Notes: generated from the sequence alone by a model not told the origin. A DNA stretch of 64,000 nucleotides from Bryobacterales bacterium (GCA_016713735.1 JADJOP010000007.1:62001-126000), one strand, 5' to 3'; shown: positions 1-8,083, numbered from the stretch's first letter. Made by a program: numbers and translations.

Positions 1-2
1 TG

Positions 3-1373
3 GCAGCCAGCCTGGGCGCGAAGACGGCGCTGGTGGAGGCGGGTAAGCTGGGCGGAGACTGCACGTGGCATGGCTGCGTGCCGAGCAAGAGTCTGCTGAA
101 GGCCGCGCACGTGGCGCAGGCGATGCGTGATGCGGAGCGCTTCGGGCTGACCGCGGTTACGGTGGAGCACGATTTCCGGCGGGTGATGGAGCGTGTTCGT
201 GCGATCCGGCAGCAGGTGTATGAGGACGCCGATTCACCGCCGAACCTGGAAAAAGTGGGCGTGGAGGTGATTGCGGGGTGGGCGCGGCTCGTTTCGTCCC
301 ATGTGGTGGCGGTGAGCGGCGCGGGCGGCGAGCGTGAACTGAGCGCATCGCGCATTGTGATTGCCACCGGCACTTCGCCACGCCGCATCGAGATTCCGGG
401 GATGGACTCGGTGCGCATGTTGACCAATGAGACGTTGTTTGAGCTGGATGAACTGCCTCGGCGATTGTTGGTGATCGGTGGGGGACCGATTGGTGTGGAG
501 ATGGCGCAGGCGTTCTCGCGGTTGGGTTCACGGGTGACCGTGGTGAGCGCGTCCGCACAGATATTGCCCAAGGATGATGCGGAACTGAGCCAGATGCTGC
601 TGGAACGGTTGCGCGCGGAGGGAGTCCGCGTGCTCCTGAACACGGAGGTGCTCGAGTTCGCGGGGGGCGTGGCGGTGACATCCACGGGCGAGCGAATCGA
701 AGCCGGCATGGTTCTGGTGGCGGTTGGGCGAACGCCAAACCTGACTGGACTGAATCTGGAGGCCGCGGGGGTTCGATACGGTGATCGAGGCATTGAGGTG
801 GACCAGCGCTGCCGCACCTCGGCGCGGCATATCTATGCCGCCGGCGATGTGGCCGGGCGTCAGATGTTCACGCACATGGCCGAGCAGATGGCGCGCGTGG
901 CCGTCACCAACGCCGTGCTGCGGATGCCGTCGCGGATCGAAGAGGCGGTGGTTCCGTGGACGACCTTCACCGACCCTGAACTGGCCCACGTGGGACGCAC
1001 GGAGGAGCAGTTGCGCCGCGAGGGTGTTCGCTACAAGGTCTTCCGTTTTCCCTATTCGCAGTTGGACCGTGCGATCACGGATTCAGAAGAGACGGGGATG
1101 GTGAAGGTCATCGCCAGTAGCTGGGGGCGGATACTAGGCGTGAGCATACTCGGCGCTCATGCGGGGGAGCTGATCGCCGAGTATGCGCTGGCGATGAAGA
1201 GCGGGATCAGGCTGGACCAGGTGTCAGCGACGATTCATGCTTACCCGACGTACAGCCTCGCCAACCGCCGCGCCGCCGATCTTTTCGTGATGTCGAAGTT
1301 CACCCCGGCGCTGGCAAAGTGGATGCGGTGGGCGTTGCGGTTGCGAGGGCGGGGCGGGGTGAGAGAGGCGTAA
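3..1373 (+). CDS. FAD-dependent pyridine nucleotide-disulfide oxidoreductase (Lpd/MerA-like), 5' end cut by window
   Basis: This is a class I flavoprotein disulfide reductase that moves electrons between NAD(P)H, FAD and a redox-active cysteine pair. The reading frame is already open at the left edge, so the N-terminal FAD-binding glycine motif lies outside the window. The redox motif is GGDCTWHGCVPSK, followed by ATG near ATGTSPRR, the NAD(P)-binding GGGPIGVEMAQAF and the second FAD motif YAAGDVAG. The C-terminal dimerisation domain ends with IHAYPTYSLANRR, where lipoamide dehydrogenases usually have HPT.SE, so the substrate is probably not lipoamide. The CTWHGC active site is unusual beside the common CxNxGC. 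Mercuric-reductase-like or orphan reductase are both possible. The gene converges on the SDR gene with only 7 bp between stops. Confidence 0.9.
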   Translation, partial: AASLGAKTALVEAGKLGGDCTWHGCVPSKSLLKAAHVAQAMRDAERFGLTAVTVEHDFRRVMERVRAIRQQVYEDADSPPNLEKVGVEVIAGWARLVSSHVVAVSGAGGERELSASRIVIATGTSPRRIEIPGMDSVRMLTNETLFELDELPRRLLVIGGGPIGVEMAQAFSRLGSRVTVVSASAQILPKDDAELSQMLLERLRAEGVRVLLNTEVLEFAGGVAVTSTGERIEAGMVLVAVGRTPNLTGLNLEAAGVRYGDRGIEVDQRCRTSARHIYAAGDVAGRQMFTHMAEQMARVAVTNAVLRMPSRIEEAVVPWTTFTDPELAHVGRTEEQLRREGVRYKVFRFPYSQLDRAITDSEETGMVKVIASSWGRILGVSILGAHAGELIAEYALAMKSGIRLDQVSATIHAYPTYSLANRRAADLFVMSKFTPALAKWMRWALRLRGRGGVREA

Positions 1374-1380
1374 CGCCACC

Positions 1381-2151
1381 TCAGGTGCGTCCTGCCGTGA
1401 CACCGCCGTCGACGGGAAGCACGGCGCCGGTAATCCAGGAGGCCTCATCGGAAGCGAGGAAGAGGATGGCCTGTGCGACATCGATTGCCTGGCCGTTGCG
1501 ACCGATGGGATGAAAGGAGTGGAAGGTGGGCAGCACCTTGGCCACCTCTTCGGGGTTGAGAAAAGTGTTGTAGACGGGAGTCTCGACCACGGCGGGGGCG
1601 ACGGCGTTGATGCGGATGTGGAAGGGCGCCAGTTCCAGAGCGAGATTCCGGACCAGCGCATGCACACCGGCGTTGGCCGCCGAGTAGGCGCTGGAGGGGG
1701 TGGCTCCGACCGCCATCAATCCCCACATGGATCCGGTGTGGACAATGGCTCCGCCGCCGCGCTTGCGCATGGCATTCGCCGCCGCCTGAGCCATGAAGAA
1801 CTTGCCCTTGAGGATGATGTCGAGGAAACGGTCGTACTCCTGTTCGGTGATCTCGAGGAACGGCTTGGGCTGGAAGATGCCGGCGTTGTTGATCAGGATG
1901 TCGACGCCGCCGAAGCGACTCTCGGCCTCCTCCACCAGCCGGAGGGAAACCTCCGGCTGGCTGATGTCGCCCGCGACCACGGCCGCGTTGTGGGTTCCGA
2001 GCGATGCGGCGGCGGAGTGAAGCATCTCTTCGCGGCGGCCGTTGAGAACGACGCGCGCGCCTTCGGCAACAAGTTGGCGGGCGGTCTCCAGCCCGATGCC
2101 AGTGGCGCCTCCGGTGATGATCGCGACCTTGCCGTCAAATCGATGGCTCAT
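1381..2151 (-). CDS. SDR family oxidoreductase with YxxxN instead of YxxxK
   Basis: This 256-residue protein has the classical short-chain dehydrogenase fold. It shows the cofactor motif TGGATGIG near residue 14, the structural NNAG near residue 89, a catalytic-region Ser in HTGSMWG and a Tyr in SAYSAANAG. The catalytic lysine of the YxxxK motif is asparagine here, which would be expected to impair the usual proton relay. The C terminus GAVLPVDGGVT is typical of the family. The start codon overlaps the stop of the upstream cysteine hydrolase (ATGA), so the two are probably translationally coupled. It is the last gene of the leftward operon that begins at the DsrE-like gene. The substrate is unknown. 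Confidence 0.9.
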   Translation of the reverse strand: MSHRFDGKVAIITGGATGIGLETARQLVAEGARVVLNGRREEMLHSAAASLGTHNAAVVAGDISQPEVSLRLVEEAESRFGGVDILINNAGIFQPKPFLEITEQEYDRFLDIILKGKFFMAQAAANAMRKRGGGAIVHTGSMWGLMAVGATPSSAYSAANAGVHALVRNLALELAPFHIRINAVAPAVVETPVYNTFLNPEEVAKVLPTFHSFHPIGRNGQAIDVAQAILFLASDEASWITGAVLPVDGGVTAGRT

Positions 2152-2957
2152 AGCTTACCTGCCCTGACGGACTTCATGCGGTCGAGAGCCTCAACTGTGC
2201 TCCAGACGTCGGAGGCCAACATGCGGAAGTTGACGAAAGCGGCTTCGTAACCGTCGTAGCCAGGGAGCTTGGCGGCCGCCGAGGCGTCGGCAGCCACCAC
2301 CACTTCGAGACCCTGCTCGAGGAGTTCGCGCAGGTGCGATTCGGTGCACAGGTTGGCCGACATTCCGGCGAGAATCACCTGGTCGATTCCGGCTTTGCGG
2401 AGTTGGAGGACGAGGTCGTTGCTCTCGGGGCCATAGAGTTTGTGCGGGCTGGAGACAACCGTTTTGCCGTCGTTGATGTAAGGTTTGTAGCGATCGAGCC
2501 AGTCGGCCCCAGAGCCGGTGAAGCCGTCGGTGGTCAAGGAGCCTTTGCGGTCGAACATTCCGATCTTGTGCATCAACGCTTCGAGAGCGCCCTCGAACTT
2601 CCACTGGTGGTCCTGCTGATAGTAGTAGTGGGGGCTGATGAAGACGGGGATGGCGGCGGCTTTGGCGGTTTGGAAAAGCGACTCCAGATTTTCGATGGTG
2701 CGGTTTTCCGTGACGCTCTTGCCCACGACGCCCCAGGCAACGCCCTTGGGGTGGAGGAAGTCGTTCTGCGGATCGGTGACGACGAGTGCGACGCGGCCGG
2801 GTTTCAGTATCATGCCGGGGCGCGGAAGCGGGGCATCGGCACGCGGTCCCTGGATGTAGTGAATGGTGGTGGCAGCCGGGGTTTGTGAGATGGCGGGCGA
2901 GGCGAGCCAGGCAAGCGAGGCCATGGCGGCCAGGGTACGGGCAGTGGGTGTGTTCAT
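2148..2957 (-). CDS. Secreted cysteine hydrolase, isochorismatase family
   Basis: This 269-residue protein begins with an export signal (hydrophobic residues about 8-24, ending ASPAISQ), so it probably acts outside the cytoplasm. The isochorismatase-like hydrolase fold is shown by VTDPQNDF, which carries the catalytic Asp, and by GMSANLCTES, which carries the nucleophilic Cys. Family members hydrolyse amides or vinyl ethers such as nicotinamide, N-carbamoyl compounds and isochorismate. Nothing here fixes the substrate. It lies third in the operon, 54 bp after the PPOX-fold gene, and overlaps the SDR start by 4 bp. Confidence 0.88.
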   Translation of the reverse strand: MNTPTARTLAAMASLAWLASPAISQTPAATTIHYIQGPRADAPLPRPGMILKPGRVALVVTDPQNDFLHPKGVAWGVVGKSVTENRTIENLESLFQTAKAAAIPVFISPHYYYQQDHQWKFEGALEALMHKIGMFDRKGSLTTDGFTGSGADWLDRYKPYINDGKTVVSSPHKLYGPESNDLVLQLRKAGIDQVILAGMSANLCTESHLRELLEQGLEVVVAADASAAAKLPGYDGYEAAFVNFRMLASDVWSTVEALDRMKSVRAGKL

Positions 2958-3011
2958 TACGTTCTCCTTGGATTGGTTGTGGGGTGAATGGTGACGAGGG
3001 CGTGCCGTGAC

Positions 3012-3968
3012 TTACCCTCTCGGGGTCGATCCCGCTGCCGGGGGGCGGGGATTGTAGGGAGACGCGTCGAGGAATTCCCAGCGGACCTGGGTGGGGAGGG
3101 GCAGGATGAGCCAGCGTTCGAGCTGGAAGGTCCAGAACCGGCCGGTGCCAGCGGTGAGACCTTGTTCGTCGGGCTGATTCCATTCCACCTTCGCGGCGCC
3201 CGTCATCTGCAACATGCGATTGGCAGTGAAGTCCATCACCGTGACACCGGCGCGCGGGTCCACGATCAAGTTGCCGAGAGTATTGAAGAGGCTATTTCCG
3301 GTGTAGTCGGGCACACGGAACGTAGTGGCGTGCAGGCGTTGCAGGAAGCCCGGGTGGCCACCGCGATGGGAGACATCGACGCCCCGCTCGGCGTGGACGC
3401 TGGCGATGAAGAGCGTATCGACGGCGTCGATCATGCGGGCGGCTTCGACGGACAAGTCAGAGCCGGAGCTGACTTCTGGGGCGAACTCCGCCGGGGCTTC
3501 GTCGATCCACGACATGGTGCGGCGTTGAATGTACTTGGGGCAGTTCGGAAAGGCCTCCCGCACGGCGAGGACGAATTCGGTGTCGAGCACCCGTTCGAAA
3601 ACTCCATTGACGCGCAGCCGCCGCCGCGTGGCGAGGTCGATTGCCAGCATGCCGGCGCGCGCGCCGGTGCGGAGATTTCGCCAGAAGATGTCGGCTTGAG
3701 AGGACCGGATCAGTTGCTGGTCGAAACGCAGGGTGCGCGGGTCCTCAGGGATGATCAAGCCCGGCGAGCCAAAGAGAGGTGATGCCCACAGCGCGCCGTC
3801 GTCGGATTCGGTTCCGAGCACAACCATCCGTTGTTGCTTCAGGAAAGGCAGCGCGCCGGCGATGATGGCATCGGAGATCACGGCGCTATTGCGTTGGGCG
3901 ATGGCGGATTCACCGGCCATACGTTGCGCGTCGAGTTCGCCCGCGTGAAAGGGACTTTCGATCTTCAT
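3012..3968 (-). CDS. Pyridoxamine 5'-phosphate oxidase-fold (FMN-binding split barrel) protein
   Basis: This 318-residue protein resembles the large stand-alone PPOX-like flavoproteins: MVVLGTESDDGALWASPLFG followed by a strand-rich split-barrel pattern, then a second barrel-like half with RVPDYTGNSLFNTLGNL. Such proteins bind FMN or F420 and carry out redox reactions, but the substrate cannot be read from the sequence. It starts 72 bp after the DsrE-like gene, and that gap holds a perfect 11-bp-stem inverted repeat. It is the second gene of the operon driven from the sigma-54 promoter at about 4480-4496. Confidence 0.85.
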   Translation of the reverse strand: MKIESPFHAGELDAQRMAGESAIAQRNSAVISDAIIAGALPFLKQQRMVVLGTESDDGALWASPLFGSPGLIIPEDPRTLRFDQQLIRSSQADIFWRNLRTGARAGMLAIDLATRRRLRVNGVFERVLDTEFVLAVREAFPNCPKYIQRRTMSWIDEAPAEFAPEVSSGSDLSVEAARMIDAVDTLFIASVHAERGVDVSHRGGHPGFLQRLHATTFRVPDYTGNSLFNTLGNLIVDPRAGVTVMDFTANRMLQMTGAAKVEWNQPDEQGLTAGTGRFWTFQLERWLILPLPTQVRWEFLDASPYNPRPPAAGSTPRG

Positions 3969-3986
3969 TGGTGTCTCGTGCTGTTA

Positions 3987-4028
3987 GGAGACGGCCGCGG
4001 GTTGCGGCACCGGATTGCGGCCGTCTCC
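3987..4028 (-). other. Strong intergenic hairpin inside the operon
   Basis: A perfect 11-bp inverted repeat (GGAGACGGCCG at 3987-3997 and its complement at 4018-4028) encloses a 20-nt loop between the DsrE-like and PPOX genes. In the leftward transcript no T run follows the stem, so it is not a classical intrinsic terminator. It could stabilise the upstream message, mark a processing site, or give partial termination so that the DsrE-like protein is made in excess. Confidence 0.6.
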
Positions 4029-4040
4029 GGCGGCGCATGG

Positions 4041-4415
4041 TTAGAAGAGGAATACCTGGTATCCGTCGTTGACGAACTTGCGGACGCTGGCAACGCCGGA
4101 GGTGCCGGGGATGGCGAGATCCTTGATGATCGCGAAACCCTTGTTCTCGGCTTCCTCGTGGGAGCCGAAGACGTCCGAGCAACCACAAGAAACACCGGCG
4201 ACGGTATCGAGAACGGCGTTGAATAAGGCGTGGAGGGGGTGCTCGGGCTTCGACAGTTCGGCCACCCAGCGTGTACCGGCGCCTTGGAATGTGACGCTGG
4301 TTGTGTCGCCTGCCTGTTTGTATTCGTAGGCCGTGGCGAGCGCGTTGAAGACCCGGCCCAGCGCCTCTTCGCCGCCGCTTTTCGGGTCGGACAGAACAAA
4401 GATTGCTGCTTTCAT
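4041..4415 (-). CDS. DsrE family protein
   Basis: This 124-residue cytoplasmic protein has the DsrE/DsrF-like alpha/beta fold. Family members are sulfur-relay or persulfide-handling proteins. It starts with MKAAIFVLSDPKSGGEEALG and contains a cysteine pair in GVSCGCSDVFG and a C-terminal hydrophobic strand YQVFLF. The start at 4415 is chosen because a good AAAGGAG ribosome-binding site lies about 9 nt upstream. An in-frame upstream start at 4496 would overlap the promoter. It is the first gene of the leftward operon and sits about 55 nt downstream of the predicted sigma-54 transcription start. Confidence 0.88.
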   Translation of the reverse strand: MKAAIFVLSDPKSGGEEALGRVFNALATAYEYKQAGDTTSVTFQGAGTRWVAELSKPEHPLHALFNAVLDTVAGVSCGCSDVFGSHEEAENKGFAIIKDLAIPGTSGVASVRKFVNDGYQVFLF

Positions 4416-4450
4416 CGTGGGAACTCCTTTGGGGTATCGCTTGTGATGTG

Positions 4451-4466
4451 GGCCGCTCAAGCGGCC
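4451..4466 (-). promoter_or_regulatory. Perfect inverted repeat in the 5' leader
   Basis: GGCCGCT and its complement AGCGGCC are separated by two bases. The repeat starts about 3 nt after the predicted transcription start of the DsrE operon, so the mRNA would begin with a stem-loop. A 5' stem-loop can stabilise the message, and a DNA operator is the alternative. Confidence 0.5.
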
Positions 4467-4479
4467 ACGGTGATGACAG

Positions 4480-4496
4480 GGCAAGAGCGGGGCCAA
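4480..4496 (-). promoter_or_regulatory. Sigma-54 (-24/-12) promoter of the DsrE-PPOX-hydrolase-SDR operon
   Basis: Read leftward, the site is TTGGCCCCGCTCTTGCC. It has the -24 TTGGC and -12 TTGC elements separated by exactly 7 nt, as in the TTGGCACG-N4-TTGC consensus. The predicted start is near 4469, 54 nt before the DsrE-like ATG. A sigma-54-dependent activator gene lies directly opposite, which supports the call. Confidence 0.75.
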
Positions 4497-4571
4497 ACTC
4501 CGGCGCCGAGGGAAACCGACAGAAAAGGAGGGGTTCGCGTGGCTACCGGCGGATTGGCCAACGGGCTGTCA

Positions 4572-4583
4572 ACGATTTTTCGT
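4572..4583. promoter_or_regulatory. Predicted activator binding site 1 (ACGA-N4-TCGT)
   Basis: The palindrome ACGATTTTTCGT is centred about 108 bp upstream of the predicted sigma-54 transcription start. It shares its half-sites with two further copies at 4606 and 4671, as expected for upstream activator sequences of an enhancer-binding protein. Confidence 0.55.
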
Positions 4584-4605
4584 GACGACAAGTGGTGGAG
4601 TTGGA

Positions 4606-4617
4606 ACGATATATCGA
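4606..4617. promoter_or_regulatory. Predicted activator binding site 2 (ACGA-N4-TCGA)
   Basis: ACGATATATCGA contains a perfect 10-bp palindrome (4607-4616). Its centre is 34 bp from site 1 and about 142 bp upstream of the predicted operon start. Confidence 0.55.
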
Positions 4618-4670
4618 GGCGGCGAAGGGACGCGGCGTGCGCGGGGAGGCGGGCTTCCCGCTGTTGCTTT

Positions 4671-4682
4671 ACGAAATATCGT
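4671..4682. promoter_or_regulatory. Predicted activator binding site 3 (ACGA-N4-TCGT)
   Basis: ACGAAATATCGT matches site 2 at 10 of 12 positions. It ends 15 bp before the activator's own start codon, so it could also mediate autoregulation. Confidence 0.55.
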
Positions 4683-4697
4683 GGTAATCTCGGGGCG

Positions 4698-6284
4698 ATG
4701 TATCTGGATCTACTGTCGCGGGTCGCGCTGACGGTTGCGGCAAGCCGCCACGAATGCGACACTCTGCTGCAAATCGTGAATGGACTGGTGGATGAGGCGG
4801 GGTTGGCCTTGGCGCGGATCTGGCTTCGCACGAAGGGCGTGGAAGCGGGGGGCGAGCATCTGGAGTTGCGGGCCAGCGCGGGAAGGTCGGCTGTTGGGCG
4901 CAAAGAGGACTGGGGCAATCTTAAGGGGCGATTCAGCCGGTTCGAATTGGGCGCCCGCAAGATTGGCGAAGTGGGCAGTTCGGGAGAACCTGTGCTCATT
5001 GAGAATTTGGGAAAGCACCCGGCTTGGGTGGCAGACCCCGAGTGGGTGGCCAGGGAGGGCATGGCGTCCTTCGCCGCGCACCCACTGATCTATCAGGGGC
5101 AGATCATCGGCGTGCTGGGTGTGTTCAGCCGGCGGACGATGAACCGCAAGCAACTGGAAGGATTGCGGGCCTTTGCCGATCATGCCGCGGTGAGCATCGC
5201 CAATGCGCGCGCATTCGAAGAGTTGCAGGAGTTGCGCGGGAAGTTGGAGTTGGAGAACACGTACCTGCAGGAAGAGGTGCGTGAGGCGATGCGCTACCAC
5301 GACATCGTGGGCGCGAGCCCGGCGCTGGCGAGGATCCTGCAGCAGGTGGAACTGGTGGCTCCCACCGACGCGGCGGTGCTCATCATGGGGGAATCGGGGA
5401 CGGGGAAGGAGTTGATTGCGAGAGCGATCCACGAACGGAGCCAGCGAAGGGCGCGGCCGCTGGTGAAGGTAAACTGCGCCTCCATTCCGCGAGAGCTGTT
5501 TGAGAGCGAGTTCTTCGGGCATGTGAAGGGAGCGTTCACGGGAGCGGTAAGGGACCGTGTGGGCCGCTTTCAACTGGCTGACCACGGAACGCTCTTTCTC
5601 GATGAGGTTGGCGAGATTCCTCTGGATTTGCAGGGCAAACTGCTGCGTGTGTTACAGGAGGGCGAGTTCGAGCGGGTTGGCGAGGATGCAACGCGCCGCG
5701 TGAATGTCCGCGTGGTGGCGGCGACGAACCGTGAGTTGGGCAAGGAAGCCGAGGGCAGGCAGTTTCGCCAGGATCTGTATTACAGGCTAAGTGTGTTTCC
5801 GATGGTCGTGCCCCCTCTGCGCGATCGGCGGGACGACATTCCTCAATTGGCGGCGCACTTCATCCGGCATTCCTGCCGGAGGATGGGGCTTCCGGAGCCA
5901 CGGCTCACCGAGGGCGCGGTGCGCGCGATGCAGGCCTATGATTGGCCCGGAAACATTCGCGAACTGCAGCATGTCATCGAGCGCGCCGTCATTCTGGGCC
6001 GTGGGCACTCGCTTCCCATGGACCTGCGGGCGACCGGGAGGCACCTATCCGCGCCGGAGGCGAAGGAAGAACGCAGTCCGGCGGCTGGCACAGTAACAAC
6101 TAGGAATGCGGGGACGGTCCTCACCATGGCGCAACTCCACGAGTTGGAGGTATCCAATTACCGGGCCGCGCTCGAACGGTCAAGCGGGAAAGTGTACGGG
6201 GCGGCCGGCGCGGCGGCGTTGCTCGGGATTCCGCCGACAACCTTGGCGTCGCGACTGAAGTCGCTGGGAATCCTGGCAGGCTGA
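4698..6284 (+). CDS. Sigma-54-dependent transcriptional activator (GAF-AAA+-Fis)
   Basis: This 528-residue protein is a bacterial enhancer-binding protein. An N-terminal GAF sensor (about residues 20-180) precedes the AAA+ domain with Walker A GESGTGKE (231-238), the sigma-54 contact motif GAFTGA (278-283), Walker B LFLDEVGE and the arginine-finger region FRQDLYYRL. A C-terminal Fis-type helix-turn-helix (about 485-528, ending LLGIPPTTLASRLKSLGIL) binds DNA. The architecture is like NorR and FhlA, but the GAF ligand is unknown. The ATG at 4698 is chosen because the GAF domain begins just after it and the longer frame would cross the predicted binding sites. It is divergent from the DsrE operon and probably controls it. 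Confidence 0.93.
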   Translation: MYLDLLSRVALTVAASRHECDTLLQIVNGLVDEAGLALARIWLRTKGVEAGGEHLELRASAGRSAVGRKEDWGNLKGRFSRFELGARKIGEVGSSGEPVLIENLGKHPAWVADPEWVAREGMASFAAHPLIYQGQIIGVLGVFSRRTMNRKQLEGLRAFADHAAVSIANARAFEELQELRGKLELENTYLQEEVREAMRYHDIVGASPALARILQQVELVAPTDAAVLIMGESGTGKELIARAIHERSQRRARPLVKVNCASIPRELFESEFFGHVKGAFTGAVRDRVGRFQLADHGTLFLDEVGEIPLDLQGKLLRVLQEGEFERVGEDATRRVNVRVVAATNRELGKEAEGRQFRQDLYYRLSVFPMVVPPLRDRRDDIPQLAAHFIRHSCRRMGLPEPRLTEGAVRAMQAYDWPGNIRELQHVIERAVILGRGHSLPMDLRATGRHLSAPEAKEERSPAAGTVTTRNAGTVLTMAQLHELEVSNYRAALERSSGKVYGAAGAAALLGIPPTTLASRLKSLGILAG

Positions 6285-6382
6285 GCGGTCTCCACCACGA
6301 GATTCCGTCACGAGATGGCAGCGCTGCGGAGGCGGCCATTCGGCATGCTTCTTGCACGGAACGGACTGCCGGACCCGTCGCC

Positions 6383-6970
6383 ATGCCCATGACATATCCC
6401 CACGCCGCAATCCAGGACGCCGAGATCCCGCGAGCCCGTGAGCAGATGATGCAGCACGCACTCGACACGTACGCGAGCGAGACGAACAGGGTCTACTCCG
6501 TGTGGACGAGTTTCGCCGCCGAGCATCTCGACTTCAGGCCTCATTCGAAGTCCAGCAGTGTGGCCGAGATTATGCGGCACCAGTTGTTTTCCGAACGCCG
6601 CTTCTTTGGAGAATTCCTCGGGGCACCGGAGGCTCCGGCGGCGGACGTGATGCCAAGGGAACCAACAGCGGAGGAGTTCGCCCAACGGCTCGTCGTCCTG
6701 GCGCGGCCGCGGCTTGCCTTCCTCGCCGAGCAACCAAGGCAGTGGTGGCTGACGCGAGTCTCCTTTTTCGATGTCGAGCGCGAGCGAGTTTGGGTGCTCT
6801 GGCGCCGTGTTCTGCACACGGCACACCACCGGACGCAACTCACCGTCTACCAGCGATTGCTGGATTCGCCTGTGCTCGCCACCTATGGTCCAACCGCGGA
6901 CGTGACGTGGGAGGGCGCGGACCCGACGCACACCGTTGAGGCGGCGTCGCGGGCCGGGGGGATGGAGTGA
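6383..6970 (+). CDS. DinB family protein
   Basis: This 195-residue four-helix-bundle protein has no signal peptide. Metal-ligand candidates are the His in AEIMRHQLFSERRFF and the His pair in HTAHHRTQLTVYQRLL, the usual pattern of the DinB/YfiT-like superfamily. Some members are metal-dependent thiol transferases and many have no known substrate. It follows the sigma-54 activator by 98 bp in the same direction. I see nothing that links the two functionally. Confidence 0.85.
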   Translation: MPMTYPHAAIQDAEIPRAREQMMQHALDTYASETNRVYSVWTSFAAEHLDFRPHSKSSSVAEIMRHQLFSERRFFGEFLGAPEAPAADVMPREPTAEEFAQRLVVLARPRLAFLAEQPRQWWLTRVSFFDVERERVWVLWRRVLHTAHHRTQLTVYQRLLDSPVLATYGPTADVTWEGADPTHTVEAASRAGGME

Positions 6971-7124
6971 CCGCGCGGAGAACGAACCACTCGCATCGGA
7001 CTTGGCGTGCGCACCTTCAGGTGGCAGCAGCGAGGGGGATCGAGCTTGCGCGCGCTATTACCAGGTTGTTCGACAGCCACTCGTTCAATGTGGCGGCGAG
7101 GCGCCTTTCCAGGGCTCTTCTACA

Positions 7125-7832
7125 TTAGTGGACAACCCGTGGCTTGATCAGCACGTGCGCGCCAAGGGCCCGCTGGGGGCGTTGTACCCCATGACGAAAT
7201 TTCTCATGGAAGGCGACACGCCGAGTTTTCTGTATTTGATTGAGAACGGGCTCGGCGATGCGGAACGGCCGGACTGGGGGAGTTGGGGAGGGCGCTACGA
7301 ACTCTACACGCCGAGGCCGCGCAAGTGGCACATCGAGGCCGAGAGCAGGCCCATTTGGACCGACACCGAGGATGAGGCGATGGGGCTTGACGGCAATTGG
7401 CACACGGGCAACAAGGTGACCATCTGGCGGTGGCGGGAAGCGTATCAGAACGACTTCGCGGCGCGCCTGGACTGGACGATCAAGCCGCACGCGGAGGCCA
7501 ATCACCCGCTGGTGGCGAAACTCAGCCACGCGAACCGCGTGCGGGCGCGGAGCGGGGAGCGGGTGGCGCTGAGCGCGGAGGGAAGTACCGATCCGGACGG
7601 CAATGCTCTGCGCTATTCATGGTTTTACTATGGTGAGCTGGGGACTTTTGTGATTTCGAATTCGCGAACGGGCGCGCCGGTGAAAATCGAGGACAGCGAC
7701 CAGGCGCCGGCGTGGTTCACGGCGCCCAAGGTGAGCAAGCCGGAGACGATGCACATCATCCTGGCGGTGACCGATTCCGGCACGCCGGCGCTGACGCGGT
7801 ATCAACGGGTAGTCGTCACCGTGTATCCGTGA
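7125..7832 (+). pseudogene. 3' remnant of a DUF1593 (nucleoside hydrolase-like / Sde182-type) gene
   Basis: From about 7131 the frame encodes recognisable C-terminal DUF1593 sequence: GPLGALYPMTKFLMEGDTPS, NGLGD, GSWGGRYELYTPRP, and then an Ig-like domain with AEGSTDPDGNALRYSWFYYG. Intact members are about 450-500 residues, with an N-terminal nucleoside-hydrolase-like domain and a signal peptide. Both are missing. The open frame can be extended back to 6936, but residues before about 7125 are unrelated and low in complexity. The gene therefore looks truncated by a rearrangement, with its active-site half lost. No other start with a ribosome-binding site is visible. Confidence 0.7.
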
Positions 7833-8083
7833 GTGTTGCAGTTGAAGGCCCACGGGATCATTGAAGCCGCGCGAACGCCATGAGGGAGCGAGACGTGGCG
7901 CGATTTGGTGGGCGCCTCCGCGGCTGCCGCCGAGGAACTCGTGAAAGCGGGACGCGATCTGATCCTATAGCATCGGGAGGCACGCGGCGCCGGCGGTCCG
8001 GCGAGCGCCGGGCACGGCAGCGAAGCGCGGAGCGTGTCTGCCCGCGTGTCAGGACCCGTAACCGCACTGATTGTAGCCGCAGC
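7833..8083. other. Intergenic region with no supported gene
   Basis: This 251-bp stretch separates the DUF1593 remnant from the converging TamB-Omp85 gene. A short frame on the + strand reads SETWRDLVGASAAAAEELVK before a stop near 7970. It could be the tail of a decayed gene, but no start or family match is visible. Confidence 0.3.
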
